Assembly: GCF_947501225.1 (NCBI RefSeq)
Contig: NZ_CANMUW010000014.1
Span: forward strand, 1-64,000
Origin: an uncultured Shewanella sp.
Lineage (GTDB): Bacteria; Pseudomonadota; Gammaproteobacteria; Enterobacterales; Shewanellaceae
Length of the DNA stretch: 64,000 nucleotides
Direction of reading: 5' to 3'
The notes beneath the pieces were generated by a model, which saw only the letters and a list, made by a program, of their open reading frames with translations, made no database searches and had not been told where the DNA came from. This document shows positions 37,100 through 45,900 of the stretch, in pieces (within the stretch, counting starts at the first letter, position 1; each line of letters opens with the position of its first letter). Position numbers and translations under genes: made by a program.

Positions 37100-38332
37100 G
37101 TGAAATTCTACCTCGTCGGCGGCGCCGTTCGCGATAACCTGCTTAACCTTACAGTCAAAGATCGCGATCATATGGTCGTCGGTGCAACCCCGGAGCAGAT
37201 GCTCGAATTGGGATATCGTCAGGTCGGCAAAGACTTCCCCGTTTTCCTGCACCCAAAGACGCAGCAAGAGTATGCCCTGGCCCGTACGGAGCGAAAAACC
37301 GGTGTAGGTTATGGAGGCTTCAGCTGTCATGCCAGCCCCGATGTCACCCTCGAAGAGGACCTCCTGAGACGCGACCTGACCATAAACGCCATCGCTCAGG
37401 ATGAACAGGGGCAGCTATACGATCCTTACGGTGGCATAGATGACATCAATAACCGAGTCTTAAGGCATGTTTCCGATGCCTTTGTCGAAGATCCCTTAAG
37501 AGTGCTCAGAGTGGCGCGCTTTGCCGCTCGTTTTCACCGACAGGGCTTCACAATTGCAGAGGAAACACTGGCGCTGATGAAACAGATCAGCCACAGCGGT
37601 GAACTCGAGGCCTTGACTGCCGAACGGGTTTTCCTCGAGCTGGATAAGGCCTTGGCAACCGAGAGCCCTCATCTGTTTATCCATGTACTCAACCAATGCG
37701 GAGCACTGGCCATACTCTTTCCCGAGATCCATGCACTATTTGGTGTGCCGCAACCGGTAAAATGGCACCCCGAGATAGACACCGGCATACACACCCTCAT
37801 GGTATTAGAGCAGGCCGCGAAGCTGAGTGATGATAACGCGGTAAGATTTGCCGCTCTGGTTCACGATCTGGGCAAAGCCTTAAGCCCGAAAGAGCACCTG
37901 CCTAAACACCACGGTCATGGCCAGAAAGGATTAGCCCTCATAAAGGCGCTGTGTAACAGAGTACGGGTACCCAATGACTATAGAGATCTGGCCCTGCTGG
38001 TGTGCGATCTTCATCAGAATATCCACCAGATTGAAGAACTCAGGCCCGATACCTTAGTGAAGATATTCGATAAGGCAGACCTGTGGCGTAAACCCGAACG
38101 ACTCGAGCAGATAGCGCTCGCCTGTGAAGCCGACGCCAAGGGGAGGTTGGGGCAAGAGGAGTGGGTCTATCCGCAAGCAGACTATTTCAGACAGTGTTTT
38201 GAGGCTGCGAACAAGGTTGCGGTGAAGCCCATCATTGAGGCGGGCTTTAAAGGGGCTGAGATTAAAGCTCAACTGCAACAAAAACGTATTGAAAGTGTCG
38301 CAGAAATTAAACAAAGCATTAATAAAATATAG
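37100..38332 (+). CDS. cca: multifunctional CCA tRNA nucleotidyltransferase
   Basis: Adds and repairs the 3'-CCA of tRNAs; the E. coli-type enzyme also has phosphohydrolase activity. The nucleotidyltransferase signature is GGAVRD (residues 7-12) with the metal aspartates in VKDRDH. The RRDLTINAIA motif and an HD domain (VHDLGKALSPKEHLPKHHGH, from about residue 254) are present. 410 residues matches the 412 of E. coli. Monocistronic, diverging from gspA across 222 bases. Confidence 0.96.
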   Translation: MKFYLVGGAVRDNLLNLTVKDRDHMVVGATPEQMLELGYRQVGKDFPVFLHPKTQQEYALARTERKTGVGYGGFSCHASPDVTLEEDLLRRDLTINAIAQDEQGQLYDPYGGIDDINNRVLRHVSDAFVEDPLRVLRVARFAARFHRQGFTIAEETLALMKQISHSGELEALTAERVFLELDKALATESPHLFIHVLNQCGALAILFPEIHALFGVPQPVKWHPEIDTGIHTLMVLEQAAKLSDDNAVRFAALVHDLGKALSPKEHLPKHHGHGQKGLALIKALCNRVRVPNDYRDLALLVCDLHQNIHQIEELRPDTLVKIFDKADLWRKPERLEQIALACEADAKGRLGQEEWVYPQADYFRQCFEAANKVAVKPIIEAGFKGAEIKAQLQQKRIESVAEIKQSINKI

Positions 38333-38530
38333 GGCTTATATAGTCAAAAATCGGGACGATGTTTAAAAAACAGTCCTTCAACTTGCATTTAAGCCGATAT
38401 TCGTTAATGTATTCAAACCTAAGGGTGAAAAATCATAGCAAATTAAAATAGCTATGACATAATTAACAAGTTGCAGTCGTATATTACTACTGCTCCATTC
38501 CAATCCAACCTAATATAAAGGGATTTCCCA

Positions 38531-38797
38531 ATGAACAAAAAAGTACTGATGATTGCTGGTGTAGCAATGACTGCCCTTCTAGGTGGCTGTGCAAACACTA
38601 CTGCTCTTGAAGAAAGCGTAGCTAACCTTGGCAACAAAGTTGACCAACTATCATCTGAAGTTAGCGCTCTGAAGTCAGAGCAAGGTGCTCTATCTGCAGA
38701 CGTTAAAGATGCAAAAGCAGCTGCTATGGACGCACAAGCAGAAGCTAAGCGCGCAAACGATCGTCTTGACAACGTTGCTTCTTCTTACAAGAAGTAA
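38531..38797 (+). CDS. Lpp/OprI-like alanine-zipper outer-membrane lipoprotein
   Basis: 88 residues: signal peptide with lipobox LLGGC (Cys21 lipidated), then a heptad-repeat helix (VANLGNKVDQLSSEVSALKS and the Ala-rich KDAKAAAMDAQAEAKRAND) that would trimerise. It ends in SSYKK, so a terminal lysine is available for covalent linkage to peptidoglycan as in Braun's lipoprotein. Codon choice is strongly biased, as in highly expressed genes. The convergent neighbour is an L,D-transpeptidase, the enzyme class that makes that linkage. Confidence 0.9.
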   Translation: MNKKVLMIAGVAMTALLGGCANTTALEESVANLGNKVDQLSSEVSALKSEQGALSADVKDAKAAAMDAQAEAKRANDRLDNVASSYKK

Positions 38798-38806
38798 TTT
38801 GTCTGT

Positions 38807-38832
38807 ATCGGCAATGCATTAGTGTTGCCGAT
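38807..38832 (+). terminator. hairpin after the Lpp-like gene
   Basis: Perfect 8-bp stem ATCGGCAA / TTGCCGAT with a 10-base loop, ten bases past the stop. A T-rich run (TTTTTT at 38844-38849) follows only after a 10-base gap, so its efficiency is uncertain. Confidence 0.55.
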
Positions 38833-38946
38833 ATCTCCTCCTCTTTTTTATATCACTCTTTACCTCACTCTCAATACCAAATCACGCCTCTCTGCACTCA
38901 TTACTTGTAACCGCTGGATTTCAGGCTTTGGCCGAAGCTCGCCCAT

Positions 38947-38975
38947 AAAAAAGCGCCCACCAGGGACGCTCTTTT
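38947..38975 (-). terminator. terminator of the L,D-transpeptidase gene
   Basis: On the minus strand a stem (AGCG-CC / GG-CGCT, one mismatch) is followed by TTTTTT, about 30 bases past the transpeptidase stop. On the plus strand it also ends in TTTT and may back up the lipoprotein terminator. Confidence 0.7.
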
Positions 38976-39003
38976 AAATCTCTTTCTGAACCACCGGCAA
39001 AAG

Positions 39004-40002
39004 CTATAAGCTGGCCGAAGGCTCACTCTCGTCTGTAGGCTCGCTGCTCGCCGTCGACTCAATGCCCGATATTGATTTAACATCCTGCGGTTCATCTGTC
39101 TGGCGAATATTTACCGGTAATCCGTTTTGGGCCAGCAGGGCATCATTAGCCTTGAAGCTATCTATCCCCTCCTGGCTGATAAACTTCACAACTCCCGCCT
39201 TCATCGATACGACCTTCTCACGATGCTTATCGGATTCAGACTTAGACAGCGCCGAGTGTACTTCGATGATCTGGCTTCCGTCGGGCTCCGAGGAGATCTT
39301 AACGGTTTCATTGATCACTCTCACCGAGTCTCCATACTTAGCCTGATGGAACAACCACTCTATATCGTCAGGGTTCAAGCGAACACAGCCGGAGCTGACA
39401 CGCATGCCGACACCAAAATCTTTATTGGTACCATGGATCAGATAACTGCCGTCTCCGTAAGATAGCTGCATAGCGTACTTACCCAATGGATTATCGGGGC
39501 CGGCTGGGACGACAGGCGGCAACACCTCGCCACGCTCTCTCAAGTGATCACGGCGAATGCTCGCAGGTGGCGTCCAGCTGGGATTAGGGATCCTCGACTT
39601 AATCTTGGTCACCATCTCAGGGGTTTCGCGGCCGACACGTCCAATACCCACGGGAAAGACATGCACCTCTTTACCATTTGTCGGGAAGTAATAGAGGCGC
39701 AGCTCAGGCAAGTTGATCACTATGCCCTCTCTGGGAACATCGGGAAGCAGCATCTGAGTGGGAATAACAAGTTTAGTCCCGACTGTAGGAAGAAACGGGT
39801 CTACCCCAGGATTCGTCTCCATCAGCTCCAGAATCCCTATGTTGTACTCCTTAGCTATGGTCTGGAAGTAGTCTCCCTTCTTTACCACATGCTCCTGTAC
39901 CTCACCGATAAGCCGGCCTCCCTTCTCCGGCAACTGATACACATTAGCCATGGCTACTGCAGGAGCTAAGCTTAAGATGAACCACACAATTACTCGCATC
40001 AT
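39004..40002 (-). CDS. LysM + YkuD L,D-transpeptidase (ErfK/YbiS type)
   Basis: Periplasmic enzyme of 332 residues. A signal peptide (to about residue 19, PAVAMANVY) is followed by a LysM domain (HVVKKGDYFQTIAKEYNIGI...LVIP) and the YkuD catalytic domain. The nucleophile is Cys about 206 in the motif HGTNKDFGVGMRVSSGCVRL. A Ser/Glu-rich C-terminal tail follows. E. coli relatives (ErfK, YbiS, YcfS) attach Lpp to meso-diaminopimelate; others make 3-3 cross-links. Its place opposite an Lpp-like gene ending in Lys makes the anchoring role the better guess here. Confidence 0.93.
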   Translation of the reverse strand: MMRVIVWFILSLAPAVAMANVYQLPEKGGRLIGEVQEHVVKKGDYFQTIAKEYNIGILELMETNPGVDPFLPTVGTKLVIPTQMLLPDVPREGIVINLPELRLYYFPTNGKEVHVFPVGIGRVGRETPEMVTKIKSRIPNPSWTPPASIRRDHLRERGEVLPPVVPAGPDNPLGKYAMQLSYGDGSYLIHGTNKDFGVGMRVSSGCVRLNPDDIEWLFHQAKYGDSVRVINETVKISSEPDGSQIIEVHSALSKSESDKHREKVVSMKAGVVKFISQEGIDSFKANDALLAQNGLPVNIRQTDEPQDVKSISGIESTASSEPTDESEPSASL

Positions 40003-40160
40003 CGGTATTTCTACTTCCTGTTCTGTTTAAATTATTTACCAGTTTTGGCTGCGACTCACGCATCTGTTACATACAGTGCCGAGTGAAAAGCGGTATCACA
40101 ACCTGAGCCTAAAGATTAACCTGAGTGTCCGCTAATGCCTAGGAGAAAATAGGCCACACG

Positions 40161-41057
40161 CTATCGCTTCTTCGACACTGTGATAACAAAATCGATCTCC
40201 AGCGCCTCAAACGATGCGGCCGCAATCTGCTTACGCACCTTATCGTTGGCTCTCCAGGCGTAGGGTGTCATCTCCAGCAAGGCAATGGCCTGCTCACCAT
40301 TAAGTGCCAGCTTAAAACTGACCCGCTCGGTCTGAAGCAACTCCAACGCTTTAGATTGAGGAATATTAAGCGATTTCTCCTGCATATCTGGGTAGATAAA
40401 CTCTCTGAGCTGCCACAGGTGACGAGGAGCCGGTGATACCTGTATCAGCACTCCTCCCGGCTTTAATACCCTAAGCAGCTCCTTACCTTTGAGCTGCTTA
40501 TCAATCAGAGTCACCAGATCAAGGCTGTCATCGGCCAGAGGCAGCTTCTTTAACGTGCTGACAATAAAGGTCGTATCTTGTTTCTTGTCACACCCGATAT
40601 CAGTTTCACCTGAATCAACTGCGGCCTTAGCCTCTGACTGAATCTTAGCGGCAGAGAAGAGTGCATTCTCGGCCTCGGTGATCCCATAAGCGCAGAGTCT
40701 CTTGGCTATATTCCTACCATAGTGACTCTGCGCAAGCTTAGCTCTGAGTTCACGCAGGTAATAGCCCTCGCCACAATCGTAGTCGAGGTAGTGAATCTCT
40801 CCGTCACTCAACTCTGCCGCGATCAGCATCGCCTCAAGCTTTTCGATAACCGGCATAAAGATCCCCGACTCTAACAGGAAACGCTTGGCGCGCATTACCT
40901 GTCTGGAATCGGTCTGCGGCTTCTTAGCCTGACTAAAGGTCCAGTAACCATTGGCATTTTTATCAAAGTGGTGTTTCTTACAGCAATGCAGCCCACCGGA
41001 TGCCTCATGAATTAACAGAGGTTGATCGCACACGGGGCACAGATAGATACTTTTCAT
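40161..41057 (-). CDS. rlmA: RlmA-like 23S rRNA (guanine-N1) methyltransferase
   Basis: 298 residues. The N-terminal zinc ribbon CPVCDQPLLIHEASGGLHCC plus the following KKHHFD (C-x2-C...C...H) and the segment KNANGYWTF, then MRAKRFLLESGIFMPV, match RlmA. A Rossmann methyltransferase part follows (YLDYDCGEGYYL as the SAM loop, LLRVLKPGGVLIQVSP). The SAM loop is less canonical (DCGEGYY for the usual DxGCGEG), so activity is likely but not certain. ATG-41057 is chosen because it gives the zinc-ribbon start; a longer reading begins at 41096. Behind uppP on the same strand, 51 bases apart. Confidence 0.75.
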   Translation of the reverse strand: MKSIYLCPVCDQPLLIHEASGGLHCCKKHHFDKNANGYWTFSQAKKPQTDSRQVMRAKRFLLESGIFMPVIEKLEAMLIAAELSDGEIHYLDYDCGEGYYLRELRAKLAQSHYGRNIAKRLCAYGITEAENALFSAAKIQSEAKAAVDSGETDIGCDKKQDTTFIVSTLKKLPLADDSLDLVTLIDKQLKGKELLRVLKPGGVLIQVSPAPRHLWQLREFIYPDMQEKSLNIPQSKALELLQTERVSFKLALNGEQAIALLEMTPYAWRANDKVRKQIAAASFEALEIDFVITVSKKR

Positions 41058-41108
41058 AATTTCTCTTTCAACGGCGATGAGCACACTGCTCTTCACATAA
41101 TAATCTGC

Positions 41109-41909
41109 TTAGGCAAACATAAATGCACAAAGTATTGCGCCTAACACCAAACGGTAGACGACAAATGGCGTCATCCCAATGCGGGCGATAAGTTTTAAAA
41201 ACAGATGAATACAAGTATAGGCCGCAGCGAAGGAGACGATTATGCCCAGAGACAAAGCTTCATAATCTATCGCCAAGCCACTGGATAACAGATCTTTAGT
41301 CACCAATATGGCCGCACCTAAACTGACCGGGACAGACATCAAAAATGAAAATCGCGCGGCGGCCTCACGACTGAGTCCCAGCATCAATGCGGCGGTAATT
41401 GTCGCCCCCGAACGCGAGGTTCCCGGAATCAATGCCATAGCCTGAGCCAGACCAATGACCAACGCCTTTTTCCAACCAACCTGAAATTCGGTAAATCCCG
41501 GCCTGAACATCCTGTCCGCCCACCATAGAAGCAAACCAAACACGATAGTGGTTGTTGCAATGACTGCGGTATTTCTCAGGTAAGTTTCAATAAACTCTTT
41601 CGCGGTGAATCCGACAATAACGGCCGGAATGGTTGCAAGGATAATCCACCAGGAAAGTTTACTCTCATCGGTCTGTTTTCGAGTGATAATACTGTCGGTC
41701 CACGCTTTGAACATAGACCAAAGCTCGAGCCTGAAATAGATCACAACGGCAAGCAGTGAACCTGTGTTAACGGCGACATCGAATGAGAGTCCCTGATCTT
41801 CCCAGCCAAGCAGTTGCGACGGTAAGATTAGGTGTGCAGAGCTGGAGATAGGCAGAAACTCGGTCAACCCCTGAATAAGGGCCAAGACTATGACCTGAAA
41901 GGTATCCAT
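41109..41909 (-). CDS. uppP: undecaprenyl-diphosphatase
   Basis: Integral membrane phosphatase recycling undecaprenyl pyrophosphate for cell-wall synthesis; also gives bacitracin tolerance. Both family motifs are present: LIQGLTEFLPISSSAHLIL near the N-terminus and ALIPGTSRSGATITAALMLG with FSFLMSVPVSLGA later. 266 residues is normal. It lies 74 bases after folK in a leftward folB-folK-uppP-rlmA order. Confidence 0.97.
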   Translation of the reverse strand: MDTFQVIVLALIQGLTEFLPISSSAHLILPSQLLGWEDQGLSFDVAVNTGSLLAVVIYFRLELWSMFKAWTDSIITRKQTDESKLSWWIILATIPAVIVGFTAKEFIETYLRNTAVIATTTIVFGLLLWWADRMFRPGFTEFQVGWKKALVIGLAQAMALIPGTSRSGATITAALMLGLSREAAARFSFLMSVPVSLGAAILVTKDLLSSGLAIDYEALSLGIIVSFAAAYTCIHLFLKLIARIGMTPFVVYRLVLGAILCAFMFA

Positions 41910-41983
41910 AGTTATCCTTTAAAAAATTGCTAAATATAAAAACAGAGCTGAAAACAAAACCAGATCCGAAATAGAAACAAAAC

Positions 41984-42481
41984 TTAGGACGGCGCCCAGG
42001 TAAAGGGAACCGGGCAAAGTTGCTGCGAACTCTTATCATAATCATCCCAAAGGGATTGATAACTCCGCTCTGATAGCGGATGCACCAGATCAGGCGCAAT
42101 CTCGGCCATAGGCCAGAGAACAAAGGCATTCTTTGTAATTTCGGCCCTTGGAAGCTCCACCGGCACCTGAGTCACGACGTCATCATAAAGCAGCAGGTCA
42201 AGATCTAACGTTCTAGGTGCAAACTTCTTTGCCCCAACCTGACGGCCATTAGCTCTCTCGATTCGTTTAAATAACGCAACCACCTCAGCAATGCTCAAAC
42301 TCGTATCGACCGCAACAACCATATTAAGGAAATTACTGCCATCGAAGCCGACCGCTTCACTGTCATAAACAGATGAGAGTGTCAGTTCACCAAAATGGTA
42401 GCTGAGCTCACTTAAGGCAGCCTTAAGGTAACGCTCCGGCTCAATGTTACTGCCTAAGCTGATAAAGACTCGCGCGGTCAT
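41984..42481 (-). CDS. folK: 6-hydroxymethyl-7,8-dihydropterin pyrophosphokinase
   Basis: Transfers pyrophosphate from ATP to hydroxymethyl-dihydropterin in folate synthesis. The family signature is KKFAPRTLDLDLLLYDDVV (the metal aspartates in DLDLL), with VFISLGSNIEPERYL at the N-terminus and the NFLNMVVAVDT block. 165 residues is standard. The ATG follows the folB stop immediately (TAA-ATG), so the two are translated together. Confidence 0.97.
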   Translation of the reverse strand: MTARVFISLGSNIEPERYLKAALSELSYHFGELTLSSVYDSEAVGFDGSNFLNMVVAVDTSLSIAEVVALFKRIERANGRQVGAKKFAPRTLDLDLLLYDDVVTQVPVELPRAEITKNAFVLWPMAEIAPDLVHPLSERSYQSLWDDYDKSSQQLCPVPFTWAPS

Positions 42482-42835
42482 TTAACATTGACCCCGCTCT
42501 ATCTCCACACCCACAGCAGCTGCGCTCGGTACGGCTCCGGGCTTCATTACCGTCACCTTTACCCAAGGCACATTAAATTCGGTCATTAAACAGTCGGCTA
42601 TCATCTGCGCTACCGTCTCAATCAACTCAATTGGCTTTTCGGTAATAAGAGCGGTGAGCCTGTTGGAAACGGTCTCGTAGCAAAGTGCGTGTCGATAATC
42701 ATCAGTCGCTGCGGCGGGCGTATTATCCCAGGCCATATCCAGATCGATAACCAGACTCTGATTAATCTTCTTTTCCCACTCATAAACTCCGATAACAGTT
42801 TCAACCTTTAACTGTCGTATTAAAACCTTGTCCAT
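42482..42835 (-). CDS. folB: dihydroneopterin aldolase
   Basis: Forms 6-hydroxymethyl-dihydropterin and glycolaldehyde, the step before FolK. 117 residues. MDKVLIRQLKVETVIGVYEW is the family start with the conserved Glu, and the lysine general base lies in VTVMKPGAV. It heads the leftward folB-folK-uppP set and diverges from plsY, a pairing common in gammaproteobacteria. Confidence 0.96.
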   Translation of the reverse strand: MDKVLIRQLKVETVIGVYEWEKKINQSLVIDLDMAWDNTPAAATDDYRHALCYETVSNRLTALITEKPIELIETVAQMIADCLMTEFNVPWVKVTVMKPGAVPSAAAVGVEIERGQC

Positions 42836-43141
42836 GACTTCTCCGAATGTGAACGCCGCCTATGACCTCTTGATAATCATTTTCAATGAGGTCATAAATA
42901 TTTGGTCATTTACCACTGAGGTCAGATAAGCTAAATCGGATAAAGAGGATATAATCCGAACCTAATCAGTGATATTGTTCGATCTCTCTTTCTAACGGGA
43001 TAAAACCCAAGTAGGATAAGCTTCTATAGAGAGATTTTACAGCCCAAACAAACCACTCTCTATACAAGAGCGAGAGACGGTAAATATTGAGCAAAACTTT
43101 TTGTGGCGCGATGATACCTTAAGAAGGGAAAGGAAACCAAT
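42836..43141. other. divergent spacer folB / plsY
   Basis: About 300 bases holding the promoters of folB and plsY. I see no repeat, RNA gene or strong sigma-70 box that I can defend. GGGAAAGGAAACC before TTG-43142 is the plsY ribosome site. Confidence 0.4.
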
Positions 43142-43741
43142 TTGACCATAACTATACTCACCCTGGGAATGATATTGGCCGCCTATCTGGCAGGGTCGAT
43201 CTCCAGCGCAGTGCTAGTATGTCGATTGCGTCGCCTACCCGATCCCAGAACGGAGGGCTCCGGCAACCCGGGGGCCACCAACGTACTACGAATAGGCGGT
43301 GCCAGCTCAGCCGCCATGGTGCTATTTTTCGATATGCTCAAAGGCGCCCTTCCCGCCTACCTGGCATTTCGCTTAGGCATAGATCACGTCGCGCTCGGTG
43401 TTATCGCTATTGCAGCCTGTTTAGGACACATCTTTCCCATCTTCTTTAAATTTAGGGGCGGAAAAGGGGTTGCAACTGCATTTGGTGCCATGGCCCCCAT
43501 TGGCCATGAGCTGGCTCTGGCATTGATGCTGACCTGGATTATCATGGTGCTCATAACTCGTTATTCATCCCTTGCAGCTATCACCACGGCAATATTAGCC
43601 CCGGCTTATACCTGGTATATGGATGACAGGTTTACCATTCCTGTCGCCATGCTATCGACCCTAATCCTCATTCGCCATAAAGATAACATTCGCAGGCTGC
43701 TCAAAGGGGAAGAGTCCAAGGTGTCGCGAAAGAGAAAGTAG
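43142..43741 (+). CDS. plsY: acyl-phosphate:glycerol-3-phosphate acyltransferase PlsY
   Basis: Membrane enzyme moving the acyl group from acyl-phosphate to glycerol-3-phosphate, the first step of phospholipid synthesis. The three catalytic motifs are visible: AGSISSAVLVCRL, GSGNPGATNVLR with LFFDMLKGALP, and FKFRGGKGVATAFG. 199 residues with five helices is usual. It starts at TTG-43142, supported by AGGA seven bases upstream. It is followed directly by a heptamer tandem array. Confidence 0.95.
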   Translation: MTITILTLGMILAAYLAGSISSAVLVCRLRRLPDPRTEGSGNPGATNVLRIGGASSAAMVLFFDMLKGALPAYLAFRLGIDHVALGVIAIAACLGHIFPIFFKFRGGKGVATAFGAMAPIGHELALALMLTWIIMVLITRYSSLAAITTAILAPAYTWYMDDRFTIPVAMLSTLILIRHKDNIRRLLKGEESKVSRKRK

Positions 43742-43795
43742 CGAGTTGCGAGTTGCGAGTTGCGAGTTGCGAGTTGCGAGTTGCGAGTTGCGAGT
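43741..43795. repeat. heptanucleotide tandem array (GCGAGTT)7-8
   Basis: Seven perfect copies of GCGAGTT plus a final GCGAGT begin at the last base of the plsY stop codon, in the gap between the convergent genes plsY and tsaD. It is the same period and a related sequence (GYGAGKT) to the array behind nhaD. It is a short direct-repeat tract without spacers, so not a CRISPR. Confidence 0.92.
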
Positions 43796-43858
43796 CAATG
43801 GTAAAGAAAGCCTGAAAAAGTTAAAGCCTCTGATCCCAGTTCTAAGCTCTCCAAACAT

Positions 43859-43890
43859 AAAAAAACACCCCGCCTGTTAAAGACGAGGTG
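43859..43890 (-). terminator. rho-independent terminator of tsaD
   Basis: On the minus strand a stem CACCTCG / CGGGGTG (one mismatch, 11-base loop) is followed by seven T, about 30 bases past the tsaD stop. Confidence 0.75.
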
Positions 43891-43918
43891 CTTCATTATA
43901 GCTCCAGGCTCCCCAGCA

Positions 43919-44932
43919 TCATACCGCCGGTAGCGTATCCAGTGGCCAGCGTGGCTCTCCTTTCACACCCAGATCTTCAATCTGACCGGCTTTGAGTCTT
44001 TGCAAACCGGCATAGGCAATCATGGCACCGTTATCGGTACAAAACTCACCACGGGGATAATAGACCTCTCCACCCAGAGCCTGCATAGTCTCGGCTAAGG
44101 TCTTACGCAGGCGGGCATTGGCGCTCACGCCGCCGGCAACCACTAAACGCTTATATCCAGTCTGTTTCAGTGCACGGCGACACTTGATAGAGAGAGTATC
44201 GACGACCGCCTCTTCGAAAGCACAGGCGATGTTAGCGCGTGTCTGCTCATCATCGGGTTCACTGGCGATTGTGTTAGCAGCAAAAGTCTTAAGTCCGGAG
44301 AAGCTGAAATCCAGCCCGGGCTTATCAGTCATCGGCCTTGGAAAACGATAATGACCCGACTCACCTTTAGCTGCAAGCTTTGACAAACGCGGTCCGCCCG
44401 GATAATCGAGCCCCATCAATTTTGCCGTCTTATCGAAGGCTTCACCGGCCGCATCATCGACAGACTCACCAAGCACCTCGTACCGGCCAATTCCCTCGAC
44501 GCCGACCAACATAGAGTGTCCGCCGGAAACAAGCAGAGCTAAGAAAGGAAATTCAGGCACATCATCTTCAAGCATAGGCGCAAGCAGGTGACCTTCCATA
44601 TGGTGTACACCGACGGCAGGTTTTCCCCAGGAGTAAGCTAGTGAACGCCCCACACAGGCTCCGACTAACAAGGCACCGACAAGACCCGGCCCCTTGGTAT
44701 AGGCAACCCCATCAATATCGTCCAGGGTACAATTTGCATCGGCTAACGCTTGCTTAACCAGTGGAACTATCTTTCTTACATGGTCTCTGGAAGCCAGCTC
44801 AGGAACGACACCACCGTAATCGGCGTGAAGCTTTACCTGACTATATAGTGTATGAGACAACAAGCCCTGCTCGTCATCAAAAACAGCGACTCCTGTTTCA
44901 TCGCAAGATGTTTCAATACCTAAAACCCGCAT
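43919..44932 (-). CDS. tsaD: tRNA N6-adenosine threonylcarbamoyltransferase
   Basis: Catalytic subunit of the t6A37 tRNA-modification complex (with TsaB/TsaE, not in the window). MRVLGIETSCDETGVAVFD is the family start. The metal-binding HHMEGH motif and the ASKR-fold ATP motifs (LLVSGGHSMLVGVEG, VVAGGVSANARLR, FCTDNGAMIAYAG) are intact. From the second of two adjacent ATGs it is 337 residues, the E. coli length. It diverges from the rpsU operon, the usual gammaproteobacterial arrangement. Confidence 0.97.
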   Translation of the reverse strand: MRVLGIETSCDETGVAVFDDEQGLLSHTLYSQVKLHADYGGVVPELASRDHVRKIVPLVKQALADANCTLDDIDGVAYTKGPGLVGALLVGACVGRSLAYSWGKPAVGVHHMEGHLLAPMLEDDVPEFPFLALLVSGGHSMLVGVEGIGRYEVLGESVDDAAGEAFDKTAKLMGLDYPGGPRLSKLAAKGESGHYRFPRPMTDKPGLDFSFSGLKTFAANTIASEPDDEQTRANIACAFEEAVVDTLSIKCRRALKQTGYKRLVVAGGVSANARLRKTLAETMQALGGEVYYPRGEFCTDNGAMIAYAGLQRLKAGQIEDLGVKGEPRWPLDTLPAV

Positions 44933-45111
44933 CATATCCCGTCAAACTGTCATATAAAGGCTGCTAATTCTACCTCCTGTGCTTTAATTATACCAATAGA
45001 CTTACTCATTCTATTTTCATCGGATAGAATTTAGAGCCCCAGCGATAGCGTGCGGATCTGAGAAAAGATCGGACTCGAAAAAAGATCTTAAAATAGGATC
45101 GCAATAGGGGC

Positions 45112-45139
45112 TTTACAAACGGTGTTAAGTCGGTATAGA
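45112..45139 (+). promoter_or_regulatory. candidate sigma-70 promoter of the rpsU operon
   Basis: TTTACA (45112-45117) and TATAGA (45134-45139) with a 16-base spacer stand about 75 bases before the rpsU ATG. Each box matches the consensus at five or four of six positions. Confidence 0.5.
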
Positions 45140-45214
45140 ATTCCGCACCATTTTTAAATTAACTTGGGTCAAGTGATTGACTCATTACAAACTACACCTA
45201 AGGGGTGATGGCGT

Positions 45215-45430
45215 ATGCCAATAATTAAAGTACGCGATAACGAACCATTTGACGTAGCACTACGTCGTTTTAAACGCTCTTGTGAAAAAGCCGGTATCTT
45301 AGCTGATGTTCGCGCTCGTGAATTCTACGAGAAGCCAACTACTGCACGTAAACGTGCTAAAGCCGCTGCAGTTAAGCGTCTTGCTAAGAAGCTTTCTCGC
45401 GAAAATGCGCGTCGCGTACGTTTATACTAA
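45215..45430 (+). CDS. rpsU: 30S ribosomal protein S21
   Basis: 71-residue basic ribosomal protein that helps base-pairing of 16S rRNA with mRNA at initiation. MPIIKVRDNEPFDVALRRFK and the Lys/Arg-rich tail (KRAKAAAVKRLAKKLSREN) are unmistakable. AAGGGGTGATGGCGT precedes the ATG. First gene of the macromolecular-synthesis operon; six bases separate its stop from yqeY. Confidence 0.98.
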   Translation: MPIIKVRDNEPFDVALRRFKRSCEKAGILADVRAREFYEKPTTARKRAKAAAVKRLAKKLSRENARRVRLY

Positions 45431-45436
45431 TCTCTT

Positions 45437-45880
45437 ATGAGCCTAGTTGATCAGCTAAAAGACCAGATGAAAGAAGCCATGCGTGCCAAAGAAAAGGTGC
45501 GCTTGGGGACTATTCGTATGGCATTAGCCGCCATCAAGCAGATTGAAGTGGATACCCGCGAAACTCTGACTGATGACCAAGCTATAGCGGTCTTAACCAA
45601 AATGGTTAAACAGCGTCGCGACTCGATTGCACAATATAGTGCAGCCGGACGTGATGAGCTGGCAGCAAGTGAAGCAGAGGAGATTCAAGTTCTTGAACAC
45701 TTCCTGCCTAAGCCTCTTTCCGAAGAGGAAATTGCAGAGCTAGTTGATGCATCTATTACTGAAATGGGTGCATCCTCCATGGCGGATATGGGTAAAGTAA
45801 TGGGAGCGTTAAAACCTAAGGTCTTAGGAAGAGCTGATATGGCGGCAATTGGCGCCTTGATCAGAGCTAAACTTAAGTAA
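45437..45880 (+). CDS. GatB/YqeY-domain protein
   Basis: 147 residues of the YqeY family, related to the C-terminal tRNA-binding tail of GatB. MSLVDQLKDQMKEAMRAKEK, RLGTIRMALAAIKQIEVD and the late GASSMADMGKVMGALKPKV are diagnostic. Its exact role is unknown; it may act on tRNA. It sits between rpsU and dnaG, where E. coli has no gene but many other gammaproteobacteria do. Confidence 0.93.
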   Translation: MSLVDQLKDQMKEAMRAKEKVRLGTIRMALAAIKQIEVDTRETLTDDQAIAVLTKMVKQRRDSIAQYSAAGRDELAASEAEEIQVLEHFLPKPLSEEEIAELVDASITEMGASSMADMGKVMGALKPKVLGRADMAAIGALIRAKLK

Positions 45881-45900
45881 TTAGTGTTTGATGCGTGAAT

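Noticed and set aside
43741..43795. CRISPR-like repeat
   Set aside because: Seven-base head-to-tail units without spacers and without cas genes; a microsatellite-type tract.
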